21,474 nucleotides of DNA from a virus: positions 1 through 21,474 of the IMG/VR virus record IMGVR_UViG_3300020395_000129. The stretch is one strand, 5' to 3'. The notes under the pieces are model-generated. The model was not told where the DNA came from. It worked only from the letters and a program-made list of their open reading frames with translations, and made no database searches. Below are positions 7,333 through 16,147 of this stretch, piece after piece. The position numbers were made by a program, and so were the translations under genes. Each line of letters begins with the position of its first letter. Positions within the stretch are counted from its first letter, which is position 1.

Positions 7333-10300
7333 AGGATAGGGCATCTACTTTTGTAGATAATTCTTTGATCGCTTCTATTAAAAGAGGAACAAGTTTTTCA
7401 TAAGCAACAGCGTGTGTACCATCATCTCTAATAGTGGTTACACCAGGTAAATCTAATGCTTCAATCTCTTGAGCAATTACACCAGTATCTCCTTTTCCTT
7501 CCTTACTTGATGCTGAGTTCCAATTAAATGTATTACCACTAATTGAAAGAACTTTATCAAGAGCGTTAGGAATAGGTGTTATATTATCCTTTAATCTCTT
7601 ATCGGAAGAAGCATAAGCAGTAATGTCTCCACCAACATTCAGATCACCACCAATACCAACACCACCAGCAACAGTTAAAGCACCACTGTTCTTAGTTGTA
7701 GATGGAGTAGCACCAGATATGGTAACACCTACTGATTGAACTGACTGGCAAAATAGAGCATTCCAATTCTCTGCTGTTGTTGATCCACCTAAATTTTTAC
7801 CAGTAGATGCAGGTATTAAATTAGAATCAATCTTAGCAGTTACTGTTAATAGATCATTACCACTTCCATCACCTATTTGAGTATTTCCATCTAAGGTTGC
7901 ATTTCCTTCAACTCTTAAATTAGATTTAACCCAAAGATTCTTACCAATACCAACACCACCAGTAACAACTAAAGCACCAGTTGTTTCACTTGTTGTATCA
8001 GTATCTTTGTGTATTGTAGTTGCACCACAAATATGAACAGACTTAGCAATACCTACACCACCTTTAACTGTTAATGCACCTAGTGTGCAACTAGTAGAAT
8101 TTGTCTCATCACGAACTTTAATTGTTTGAGCATCTAAATGAGCTTCTAATGTTAGTTTCTTATTCAATCTAACAGTTCCATTAAAGGTAACTGGACCATC
8201 AAACTGAGATAGAATCTGACCAGAACTACCACCCTCAACAAGTAATCTCTCCTTAACAATAACTTCATCAAATACAACACTAGATCTATTAGGATCTTCA
8301 CCTGTTACTGTTGGAATTGGAATATCAAATGTTATTTGCTCACCACTAGCAGAAGAAATCTTAGTGTTTCCAATATAGAAATCACCCTTATCATTCATAC
8401 CAGTATAAACTACGTTACCACAAGAAGTTTCTTGAGATTGTGATAAGAACTCTTCCCTTTCACTAAGTGTTCTAAGTTGAAGTTGTGGAAGTGCAGTTGA
8501 ATAGTTACCTGGACCATAACCAAGATATTCAAATGTATGACCAGATGCTCTTAATATAGATGGTCTTCTTAATTCAACAGATAATGGTTTAATCTTCTTA
8601 ATTAAAGATCCATTAGCATGATCAGTTGCTAATGTACCTAAAGCACCACGAATAACACTTATAGTATCATTAGAACCACTAAGGGCACTATTAGATACCC
8701 TCATAATTTCATCTTCAATTTGAATATATGATCCTAATGGGAATCTACCCTTAATCGAATCAGCAGTTGTACTGCCATCAGGTAAAGTAACTTTAATCGT
8801 TGCAGAACCTGATCCTAATCCACTTGCTTCCGCAACAAGTAAGGTTTCATGATCAAATACTGATAATCCTCTTACATCAAGATTCTCACCTGCCTTACTT
8901 GATATTGCTTCATTAGAAGAAAGACCATGTTTTAATGCATATTTGGCAGAAGTTACTGTTACTCCAGTAGTAATGGCAGTAAATTTATCAACACCATCAA
9001 TAGAATCAACAATAAAATCACCAACCTTAGCATTACTAGTATCAGTTATAGTAAGTGAATTACCTTTAACTAATCCATGTCTTCCTGTACAAGTAAATTC
9101 AACTCTAGTAATACCTTCAACTGTTGCAGGAGTTCCAACACTTGAAACTTCCACAACAGGACCTAAATCTACTACCTGTTGTCCAACTATGATTACATCA
9201 GATGCAGTTTTCTTAATTTGAACAGCAGTTTTATTATTTACAGCATCAATTCTATAATAACCATCCGTTCCTGTAGATATACCAGTTACTTGAACATAAT
9301 TTGATGTTGCTATTGAAATATTAGCAGTAGCAATAGTAACATTAGCACCAGGAGATCCACCAATACCACCAGCGTTTGTTGGTGAACTATCAAAATATAA
9401 TGTTTCACCATTAGTATATCCAGCACCACCCTCACTAAGAGTTGCTGAAGTAATTGCTCCTCCACTAACAACTACTGTTGCTGTTGCACCATCCCAAATA
9501 GCACTTGCAGGTGCAGCATTGGTATTGAATAGTTTAATATTATAGTATGTACCATCAGTATGACCACTATTTCCACCACTATTAACAGCAGGTAAGTACT
9601 TAATTGCACCTATATTATGCTCTTTATTAAAATTTAATATAGCAGTTGTAGTATTATCAGTTATACTGGTAATAGTATTTGTTACATCAAATGTTTCAAG
9701 AAACTTATTAGTAGCTTCTCTTGTAACACTTTTCTTAAGATCATTAGTAACTACTTCACCAATAGGATGTCTCTTAGCATAAGTAGTTGCTGCTTGAGGA
9801 TTATCTACAATGTTATCCCTATCATATTGTGGATATAAATCAGTAATACTCTGATTATATCTTAACTTAGTAAATTCACTTGAGGTTTCATTAATCTCAT
9901 TTGCACCATTCAACACGAATAAGTGATAAACACCATCTTGAATATCTTTCTTATATGGTGTAATTACTTCTGTTCTATAGATAAAGTAATTACCTTTATG
10001 ATCATTTCTATTAAATCTAGGCAATAAAGTTGATCTGGTATGAGTGTCATTTGAATAGATACCTACATTATGGGTTATACCATATACATCAGTATATGAA
10101 TACTTAAATGTTTTTTCATCAACTACATCAGTAACTTCAAACGTACCATTATATCCCTTATCATCAACAGCAGTAGTATTAGTGCTACTGGTTATATTCT
10201 TAAGAACAATCTGCTCACCAACTTTTAGATTATGTGATTTATCTGATCTGACTGTAACCCTAGAATTAGTATCATTTTTAGTAATGAATGATATAAATCT

Positions 10301-12898
10301 AGTATTTCTATCAAAATCATAATCTTTCTTAGTTATAGAATTTTCAGTAAAATCACTATTAAATCTTACGTTAGTTGAACTAGAATCTTGAATTACAAAT
10401 CCATCTATTGGATCTCTACCATTATCAAGTTCTTTTGGAACAACATATCTAAGTTTATAAATCTTCTCATCTAAACTTCTATCATCATCTCTTCTAAGAA
10501 CATATGAAATATTCTCATTATCTATAGATGCAATGTTAGATTTAATAGTATTACCAGTAGAACTTACTGAAACATACCATTGGCTTCCATCCCATTGCAT
10601 TGGATGTCCAATATCACCTGGTCTTTTATCAGATACTCTACTAATAATCTTATATGTAGTATTAGTATCAGAAATTGACTTAATATAAACAGGAGTTGCT
10701 AAAGTAGCATTAGTATAAGAAGATGCTATTCTAAGTTGCCCAACACCTAATGAAGAATCACCTTGATCTCCTACCTTATTAGTAATAACATAATAAAGTT
10801 TATGTGGATCTATATTTTCTGGTAAATCACCACTCTCAGATATAATTCTTACACTTTCTCCATTACTAAAATCATGATTATTATCAACAACATTAAACAC
10901 TGATGGATCTGATGAATTTGAAGCATCTGTATGCTTAGCTTCAACCATCTTCTCAGATGATGATGTAGTTGCATTAATAGCAGTATTAAGAGAAGGATCA
11001 TTATGATTCTTCTTAGTCATCACTATTGATGCTTCATAAGGAGTTGCTGTATCATTATCAATATAAACCTTTTCACCAACTCTTGCACCAATTCTAAATC
11101 CTTGAGCAATATCAGTTGGTTTAATACTTAATTTAGTTTGTCCTAAAAGATATAATCTATTATCAGGATCTTCAGTATTACTAGCAGTCTTAGTAGGATC
11201 TATTTGTAACCATTCTATCTTTTGATCACTAGTAACAACTGCTCTTGGAGTAATAATAGAAGTTATAAATCCCTTATTATCCTTCTCAAATGCCTCTTTC
11301 TTAAATCCGTCAGCAGCAAGAGCAAACTGTCCAAAGTTAGAGTTAGAGTTTGTAATAGATGCATCAGCACCAGCCAACATATTAAAATGACTGTGGAAAC
11401 CAATAGCAAATACAGAAACAATCTGTACTACAGCATCATTAGATACTTTAATATGACTTGTTCTCCAATCATACCTATAGACTGCTCCAGGATCTAGGTG
11501 ATATACTGTTGCTGGATTAGTTGAAGAAGATTCAGATGCTAATTCCGCACCTACCTTTCTATTAATAGTCAGACCATCATATTTTCTATTTGTTTCATCA
11601 TATTTTACAAAAGCACGATCATCTTTCTGTAGTGACACAGCAGTAAACTGTGCAACAACCATAGATCTAAATCCAGTTGCCTTTGATCCATCACAATGCA
11701 TACCTTGTATACCATAAACTGATCTCATAGAACAGTTAAAGACATATGGCGAAGCACCTGTTACAGTATCAGTTTCAACAAGAACTTGTGCATTAGCAGC
11801 ACTTAATCCACCAGCAGGTCCTGCCTTTAAATTAGGTGGAACTAATGGGAGTAAGTAAGTAAATCTATTATCATCTAAGACGCTTTGTACTTTAGTTGAT
11901 ATATTATATTCTTCTTCATTGACATCCCTCATTTTAATTGGAGTTCCACCAGTTAAATTGTGAGGTAATTTAGTTGTTACAGTAACTACTTGTCCTGGTG
12001 TAGCACCATCTCCAGAAATAATATTTGTAACCTTTAATGGATCAGTTGCAAATGCACCAACTATTTCAAATTCAGGTCTCTGTTTAGAAAAATCTTTAGG
12101 AGCAAGTGGATACTTATTAATAATATCTCTTGTAGATGCTACATTAAATGCATTAGTTAATTTACTATAATAAACATCTAAATCAGTTAATCCACTAAAC
12201 TGATCTAATGTATTAATACCATCCGCATATTCAAAGCAAGTTACTTTATGATGTGAAAAAGTTGGTATTGCTTGATTAGTATTAAATTCTTTCGGATCAG
12301 TATATACATAACTTTTCTCATCACCATCAAAAATAGTGAACTGCCAGAAATAGCAAGCACCAGTAATCCTAAAGATAGCAGTACTATCTACATCAGAATC
12401 TGTAGGATTAGGAACATACTTAGGTCTTATTTTTGTCTTTCTTAAATCTAGTCCAACAATAGATGTACCTCTAGGTACAACAACACCACCTTTAGTACTA
12501 TTAAACTTATAAAGTATATTATCTTCCTGTGTTAAATCAAAGTTTGAATTAAGAGTTAATGTTAGAGTATTAAGTGCACCAGATACTGAACTTCCATTAG
12601 GATGAATAGCTTTAGCAATCCCACCATCACTCCTAATACCAAATCCTGGTCTATTATCTACAATATGCTCACCTGGGAATAGAAGTATTGTTGTTCTTTC
12701 TACTAAATCATTATCATCACCTTCAAGATATGAAAATCTTGCTGCCTCTATCAGTGCCCTTTGAATCGTCTTAAAAGGTTTTGTTAACGAATTACCTTGG
12801 TTTTCGATACCATCAGTAGCATCAAGGTCATTTGGATTTACATAGAGAATGCGACCCTCAACATTCTTTATGAAATTCTCTAATTTATTAAGTGGCAT
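7331..12898 (-). CDS. Giant tail fibre with C-terminal S74 self-cleaving chaperone
   Basis: This 1855-residue fibre begins MPLNKLENFIKNVEGRILYV, an N-terminus I recall from large cyanophage virion proteins often labelled VrlC-like. The first 700 residues contain KPFKTIQRALIEAARFSYLEG and later LLFPGEHIVDNRPGF, the layout of a pectate-lyase-like beta-helix. The middle has many short beta domains, including one with GGAITSATLSEGGAGYTNGE. From about 1600, the phrase GALTVxGGVGIGxxLxV repeats, a trimeric shaft pattern. The C-terminus (about 1764-1855) is a peptidase S74 intramolecular chaperone: SSDKRLKDNI places S1765 and K1770 at the Ser and Lys(+5) spacing of endosialidase chaperones, and a coiled-coil-like EKLVPLLIEAIKELSTKVDALS end follows. 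The chaperone should trimerise the fibre and then cut itself off before S1765. The large fibre role is clear; host receptor and virion position are unknown. Confidence 0.85.
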   Translation of the reverse strand: MPLNKLENFIKNVEGRILYVNPNDLDATDGIENQGNSLTKPFKTIQRALIEAARFSYLEGDDNDLVERTTILLFPGEHIVDNRPGFGIRSDGGIAKAIHPNGSSVSGALNTLTLTLNSNFDLTQEDNILYKFNSTKGGVVVPRGTSIVGLDLRKTKIRPKYVPNPTDSDVDSTAIFRITGACYFWQFTIFDGDEKSYVYTDPKEFNTNQAIPTFSHHKVTCFEYADGINTLDQFSGLTDLDVYYSKLTNAFNVASTRDIINKYPLAPKDFSKQRPEFEIVGAFATDPLKVTNIISGDGATPGQVVTVTTKLPHNLTGGTPIKMRDVNEEEYNISTKVQSVLDDNRFTYLLPLVPPNLKAGPAGGLSAANAQVLVETDTVTGASPYVFNCSMRSVYGIQGMHCDGSKATGFRSMVVAQFTAVSLQKDDRAFVKYDETNRKYDGLTINRKVGAELASESSSTNPATVYHLDPGAVYRYDWRTSHIKVSNDAVVQIVSVFAIGFHSHFNMLAGADASITNSNSNFGQFALAADGFKKEAFEKDNKGFITSIITPRAVVTSDQKIEWLQIDPTKTASNTEDPDNRLYLLGQTKLSIKPTDIAQGFRIGARVGEKVYIDNDTATPYEASIVMTKKNHNDPSLNTAINATTSSSEKMVEAKHTDASNSSDPSVFNVVDNNHDFSNGESVRIISESGDLPENIDPHKLYYVITNKVGDQGDSSLGVGQLRIASSYTNATLATPVYIKSISDTNTTYKIISRVSDKRPGDIGHPMQWDGSQWYVSVSSTGNTIKSNIASIDNENISYVLRRDDDRSLDEKIYKLRYVVPKELDNGRDPIDGFVIQDSSSTNVRFNSDFTENSITKKDYDFDRNTRFISFITKNDTNSRVTVRSDKSHNLKVGEQIVLKNITSSTNTTAVDDKGYNGTFEVTDVVDEKTFKYSYTDVYGITHNVGIYSNDTHTRSTLLPRFNRNDHKGNYFIYRTEVITPYKKDIQDGVYHLFVLNGANEINETSSEFTKLRYNQSITDLYPQYDRDNIVDNPQAATTYAKRHPIGEVVTNDLKKSVTREATNKFLETFDVTNTITSITDNTTTAILNFNKEHNIGAIKYLPAVNSGGNSGHTDGTYYNIKLFNTNAAPASAIWDGATATVVVSGGAITSATLSEGGAGYTNGETLYFDSSPTNAGGIGGSPGANVTIATANISIATSNYVQVTGISTGTDGYYRIDAVNNKTAVQIKKTASDVIIVGQQVVDLGPVVEVSSVGTPATVEGITRVEFTCTGRHGLVKGNSLTITDTSNAKVGDFIVDSIDGVDKFTAITTGVTVTSAKYALKHGLSSNEAISSKAGENLDVRGLSVFDHETLLVAEASGLGSGSATIKVTLPDGSTTADSIKGRFPLGSYIQIEDEIMRVSNSALSGSNDTISVIRGALGTLATDHANGSLIKKIKPLSVELRRPSILRASGHTFEYLGYGPGNYSTALPQLQLRTLSEREEFLSQSQETSCGNVVYTGMNDKGDFYIGNTKISSASGEQITFDIPIPTVTGEDPNRSSVVFDEVIVKERLLVEGGSSGQILSQFDGPVTFNGTVRLNKKLTLEAHLDAQTIKVRDETNSTSCTLGALTVKGGVGIAKSVHICGATTIHKDTDTTSETTGALVVTGGVGIGKNLWVKSNLRVEGNATLDGNTQIGDGSGNDLLTVTAKIDSNLIPASTGKNLGGSTTAENWNALFCQSVQSVGVTISGATPSTTKNSGALTVAGGVGIGGDLNVGGDITAYASSDKRLKDNITPIPNALDKVLSISGNTFNWNSASSKEGKGDTGVIAQEIEALDLPGVTTIRDDGTHAVAYEKLVPLLIEAIKELSTKVDALS

Positions 12899-12935
12899 CT
12901 TTTTATACTAGGATTCCAGGTGGATTACTATGTTC

Positions 12936-12943
12936 TATTTAGC
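12936..12943 (-). promoter_or_regulatory. Weak late-promoter-like element
   Basis: GCTAAATA matches six of the eight T4 late positions and lies about 38 bases before the giant fibre start, in the 48-base gap after the small acidic gene. The match is weak. It is listed because other fibre genes in the window have similar elements in their leaders. Confidence 0.25.
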
Positions 12944-12946
12944 GGG

Positions 12947-13249
12947 TTAATCCTCCCCATAAATTGCATAATTTAAATCATCTGGCAATTCTTCTGGATT
13001 TTCTAAATCAATTGCAAAAAAACAAGGATGCAATTCCTCTTCAATTAAATAGAAAAAATTATTATACATATCCTCATCATCAAAAGATGCATTTTTATCT
13101 GCTTCTCTCAAAAGATCTTCATCTTCTAGATGTCCATCAGGCAATTCATCAAAAGTAAATGGTTTTTCATTTATAAAATACATAGCAACAATCATACTCC
13201 CATCCCTAAACCAACAAAACTTTTTGCTGATTTTATATTTGTAGGACAT
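12947..13249 (-). CDS. Small acidic hypothetical protein
   Basis: This 100-residue soluble protein is strongly acidic in its second half (ELPDGHLEDEDLLREAD, DDEDMYNN, EEELHP, ENPEELPDDL) after a basic start (MSYKYKISKKFC). It has no signal peptide and no membrane segment. I do not recognise the family. The start codon has a good ribosome site (AGGA, five or six bases before ATG), better than most genes here, and a late-type AATAAATA lies 25 bases upstream. It sits between the trifunctional modification enzyme and the giant fibre gene. A DNA-mimic, chaperone or fibre-assembly role would all be guesses. The ribosome site and separate promoter element support a real gene. Confidence 0.65.
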   Translation of the reverse strand: MSYKYKISKKFCWFRDGSMIVAMYFINEKPFTFDELPDGHLEDEDLLREADKNASFDDEDMYNNFFYLIEEELHPCFFAIDLENPEELPDDLNYAIYGED

Positions 13250-13273
13250 AATTTCCTGACTATTACTAATTCA

Positions 13274-13281
13274 TATTTATT
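13274..13281 (-). promoter_or_regulatory. T4-type late promoter element AATAAATA
   Basis: The minus strand reads AATAAATA in the 35-base gap after the trifunctional enzyme gene, 25 bases before the small acidic gene. It has the same sequence as the element before the 678-residue fibre, which makes a shared late-class signal more plausible. Confidence 0.5.
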
Positions 13282-13284
13282 TTA

Positions 13285-15192
13285 TTAAATTAAATCATCT
13301 GTATAACGAGAAGACCATATAGTAAGACTATATTTAACACCTGATATTAATTGTTGACATTCATGACCATGAGTTAATTGACCAGGAAATAAAATACATT
13401 TTCCAACAGGTATATCTTTATTTGAGAATTTTTGTCTAGGAAAAACTAAATCTGCACCTTCATAATCATCATTCAATTTAATTGATCCTGTTACAAGAGA
13501 AGCATCACAATGTAAATTTAAATTAGTTTGAGTATCCAAAGAATATCTCATAACAAAAGCATCTCTTATACCATACATTATAGATGGCCACCAAAAATCT
13601 TCAACAATAGGATATATGGATTCTTTCCAATACTTCTCCATTTCATCCCATAATCCCAATGCCTTTAATCTAATTTCTTTTGCAGGAAATTTATCATATT
13701 CTAAACTATTCCATTGACCATTCTTATCAGCAATTTCAATTAAAGCATCACACATATATGGAGTCATATAATCAATAAGAAGCATATCCCTATTAATAAT
13801 TTCATACTTATTATAAGTTGGTATATAAACTATTGGTGCTGATTGATTGTAGAAAACATCATACAAATTATTAAAAGTCCTTTTCTCTTCCTCTCCACCA
13901 TTACCATGATATATGCAATTAAAACATCTTGTTAATGGATTATATAATTGCCCTCTCTCTTTATATACTTTTGATTCATGGCATTGAAAGATATATGCTT
14001 CCTGATCTAAAATAATATCATAGTCACCAGAAATATATTGTTTTTGATAAAATAACTGATCATCATCAGCATTTTTAATATCTTTACTTAAAATTTTCTT
14101 TAACTCAGATACTTTACCAATAAACAATCCACTATTTAAATACTCATATGGCGTATTATATGAATTTAATTCTCTATTACGTTGAATTAGTTTGTCGGAT
14201 AAATCTTGATCAGGCCAACAATGTCTTTCAGCAGCAAAAACTACTTTATGATGCATTGAAAGATATCTACATATAACTTCATCTATATGATCTGCAACAA
14301 AAACATCATATCCATCACAAAAGATTACAACATCCCTATCAGGTAATTTTTCTAAATGCTTTTTAAGAAGAGTTACTTTTTGCCCACCACCAGGACCTTC
14401 CATAGTCCCACCAGTCCATTCTACACCTTCACCCAAATTAATAAAATTAAATCCATTAGAAGATCCAGATTTAAATAACTTATCACATTTCTCAGAATCA
14501 CTTCCTACAGTAATTGAATGAACATCAAAATCAACATAGTAATCATATCTTTCTGTTGGATTAATATCACTACCACCTTTACTCCTATCCCAAGGAATAA
14601 CAATATTTTCTTTATAAGCAATAGGATTTAATTCCTTCATTTTTGATGGAAGATATTCATCCACAGGAATTATATGTTTTTCAATAACTTTATTAACTAA
14701 TATATCTGCAGCTTGTGGAGTTATTAAGTAGGATAAACCCCAATATGGATATTTTGGAACAACAAATTTATCATCAATTGGTATAGATCCATCCTCATCC
14801 ATCTCTTTCCATCCAAGATAAATGAAATTATATCCCTGATCTACTAAATCTTTTATTTCATTATATGGTAATCTATTCTTTATTATTGCATCATCCTCCA
14901 TTATAAAAAATGGAGTACCTTCTTTAATACATTGCTTCCATAATTTATAATGAGATATAAAACATCCAATTTCACCTTTAGATAAAGTTGTATTTAAAAT
15001 AGGATCAATCCAATCATATTGGGTATCATATCCCAATCTCTTCAAAAAACTATATTGGGTTTTTCTACCATCAACTGCAGATACAAATTGATAAGTACTT
15101 AATTTACCTTTATTAGTTTCTTCAAATAAATCTTTTCTATCTTGCCTAGAATCTAAACTAATAACATATGTTTTAATAATGTGTTCAGTCAT
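13285..15192 (-). CDS. Trifunctional collagen-type lysyl hydroxylase with two glycosyltransferase domains
   Basis: The 635 residues hold three domains. Residues 5-205 are GT25 of the collagen galactosyltransferase kind: SKGEIGCFISHYKLW (71-85), MEDDA (98-102), IYLGWK (124-129), YWGLSYLI (150-157) and IPVDEYLP (175-182). Residues 225-405 match the PLOD (lysyl hydroxylase 3) glycosyltransferase: VEWTGGT, GGGQKV (268-273), FCDGYDVFVA with D293xxD296, CWPD (325-328), LNSGLFIG and DDDQLFY (376-382). Residues about 453-632 match the PLOD hydroxylase: CDALIEIADKNGQWN, HCD (H561, D563) and PGQLTHGHE (H610) bind iron. K620, ten residues after H610, replaces the usual 2OG-binding arginine. The expected chemistry is Lys to Hyl, then galactose, then glucose. 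The probable substrate is the collagen-like fibre at 16487-19246. It has no signal peptide, so it acts in the infected cytoplasm. Its start overlaps the preceding stop by eight bases. Confidence 0.85.
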   Translation of the reverse strand: MTEHIIKTYVISLDSRQDRKDLFEETNKGKLSTYQFVSAVDGRKTQYSFLKRLGYDTQYDWIDPILNTTLSKGEIGCFISHYKLWKQCIKEGTPFFIMEDDAIIKNRLPYNEIKDLVDQGYNFIYLGWKEMDEDGSIPIDDKFVVPKYPYWGLSYLITPQAADILVNKVIEKHIIPVDEYLPSKMKELNPIAYKENIVIPWDRSKGGSDINPTERYDYYVDFDVHSITVGSDSEKCDKLFKSGSSNGFNFINLGEGVEWTGGTMEGPGGGQKVTLLKKHLEKLPDRDVVIFCDGYDVFVADHIDEVICRYLSMHHKVVFAAERHCWPDQDLSDKLIQRNRELNSYNTPYEYLNSGLFIGKVSELKKILSKDIKNADDDQLFYQKQYISGDYDIILDQEAYIFQCHESKVYKERGQLYNPLTRCFNCIYHGNGGEEEKRTFNNLYDVFYNQSAPIVYIPTYNKYEIINRDMLLIDYMTPYMCDALIEIADKNGQWNSLEYDKFPAKEIRLKALGLWDEMEKYWKESIYPIVEDFWWPSIMYGIRDAFVMRYSLDTQTNLNLHCDASLVTGSIKLNDDYEGADLVFPRQKFSNKDIPVGKCILFPGQLTHGHECQQLISGVKYSLTIWSSRYTDDLI

Positions 15193-15376
15193 TTACCGAT
15201 AAATCTGCATATTTGATTATTTCTGGATCTGCTTGATCAGTTACTACTGCCAAAACATCCATAAACTGTTTAGTGGTATCACAAATAACTCTTTTTTTAT
15301 CTCCACAATCACTTTCCAATAAAAAAGTTTTAGCACATACATCTATGACAACACTTTCTAAAAACTCATCTTCCAT
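15185..15376 (-). CDS. Small acidic hypothetical protein (63 residues)
   Basis: From the ATG at 15376 this gives MEDEFLESVVIDVCAKTFLL and so on to 63 residues, acidic, with three cysteines and no signal or membrane segment. An upstream GTG at 15412 would add 12 residues, but that codon lies inside the -10 region of a strong promoter, so the ATG is preferred. No clear ribosome site precedes it. The stop overlaps the start of the trifunctional enzyme gene (ATGACTGA), so the two are translated together. I recall similar short proteins in cyanophages but no function. It could be a partner, regulator or simply a leader gene for the enzyme. Confidence 0.6.
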   Translation of the reverse strand: MEDEFLESVVIDVCAKTFLLESDCGDKKRVICDTTKQFMDVLAVVTDQADPEIIKYADLSVND

Positions 15377-15402
15377 TGTACATTTAATATATTTGCTATA
15401 GC

Positions 15403-15431
15403 AGCATAGCACACATTTGTTTTTTTGTCAA
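15403..15431 (-). promoter_or_regulatory. Sigma70-type promoter for the trifunctional enzyme operon
   Basis: The minus strand shows TTGACA (15431-15426), a 17-base spacer ending in TGC, and TATGCT (15408-15403). That is a consensus -35 with an extended -10 of moderate match. Transcription would start near 15396, about 20 bases before the ATG at 15376. It fills the 60-base gap between the oxygenase stop and the small acidic gene. Confidence 0.7.
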
Positions 15432-15436
15432 CCGTA

Positions 15437-16057
15437 TCAATATTCGGTACTAAAGAAAAATACTTGTGTAAGTCGACCATTTTTATTATTATTACCAAAA
15501 TATTCCATTGAAGTATGCCATTGATCAGCACGAAATAAAACGAGTCTATTGTATATATTATGAACCTCACCAACCAAATCCCACTGAGTTTTATCCTGTG
15601 CATAATCACCCACAGCATCATCATTTTTTCCATAGATAGATCCATTTATTTTTGATCTATAAAATCCAGTCCCACCTGTTGTTGGAGCATTTGGAGTTAA
15701 ATATAAAACTCCTGCCCAATTATTATGATCATCAGTATGAATCCAACTTCTATCAGTAGCATAAGACATTTGAAAAGATCCACAATATTGATCTTCATTT
15801 TCCATCCAATCAATTATTTCTCCTGCATGTGGATAAAGAAAACCTTGTATTTTATCTTGTGTACTATCATTATTAAAAGCTTTAGTTCTTTTTCCTGGAT
15901 AATTTCCTACAACATCAAACTTTTGTGATAACGCAAATTTTCTGACACCATCAACATTATGATAAAAACCATCAATAACTAATAAATTAGTCCTCATATC
16001 GGAACAAGATTCTTCTACTGATCCTTGATTGCCCTGATTACCTGGATTACCTCCCAT
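15437..16057 (-). CDS. Fe(II)/2-oxoglutarate-dependent oxygenase with a collagen-like N-terminal tail
   Basis: This 206-residue protein has the iron-binding triad in SWIHTDD (H107, D109) and DQWHTSM (H181), with R195 14 residues later for 2-oxoglutarate. GVLYLTPNAPTTGGTGFYRS (117-136) is the matching core strand and turn. The family, common in T4-like cyanophages, hydroxylates a protein or small-molecule carbon, and the substrate is not readable here. Residues 2-13, GGNPGNQGNQGS, match the Gly-X-Y phrases of the collagen-like fibre gene nearby. An AGGG sequence eight bases before the ATG at 16057 supports this start, although M21 (MRTNLLVIDGFY) would begin the usual domain. A consensus promoter lies just upstream. 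Its place between the collagen gene and the lysyl hydroxylase suggests a role in fibre modification. Confidence 0.85.
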   Translation of the reverse strand: MGGNPGNQGNQGSVEESCSDMRTNLLVIDGFYHNVDGVRKFALSQKFDVVGNYPGKRTKAFNNDSTQDKIQGFLYPHAGEIIDWMENEDQYCGSFQMSYATDRSWIHTDDHNNWAGVLYLTPNAPTTGGTGFYRSKINGSIYGKNDDAVGDYAQDKTQWDLVGEVHNIYNRLVLFRADQWHTSMEYFGNNNKNGRLTQVFFFSTEY

Positions 16058-16082
16058 TAAAGACCCTGCTTGAAGTAAAAAT

Positions 16083-16111
16083 ATTATAACATAAAAATTA
16101 ATTTATATCAA
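16083..16111 (-). promoter_or_regulatory. Strong sigma70-type promoter for the 206-residue oxygenase
   Basis: The minus strand shows TTGATA (16111-16106), a 17-base spacer ending in TGT, and a perfect TATAAT (16088-16083), so it has both a near-consensus -35 and an extended -10. The predicted leader is about 19 bases and contains the AGGG ribosome site. A further TTGACA (16133-16128) and a late-like TATAAATT (16107-16100) lie in the same 90-base gap, so late use is also possible. Nothing else is visible in that gap. Confidence 0.75.
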
Positions 16112-16147
16112 TTCACTATGAAACTTCTGTCAAATTAATTTAAAGAT

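Noticed and set aside
7331-12898. A virulence function from the VrlC label
   Set aside because: The label is inherited by similarity; the sequence shows a beta-helix-like fibre with shaft repeats and an S74 chaperone.
15377-15412. GTG start that would extend the 63-residue protein by 12 residues
   Set aside because: The codon overlaps the extended -10 of a consensus promoter, so the ATG at 15376 is the better start.
15358-15645. 95-residue minus-strand frame overlapping the 206-residue oxygenase
   Set aside because: It lies out of frame under the catalytic half of a clear oxygenase and would run through the promoter at 15403-15431.
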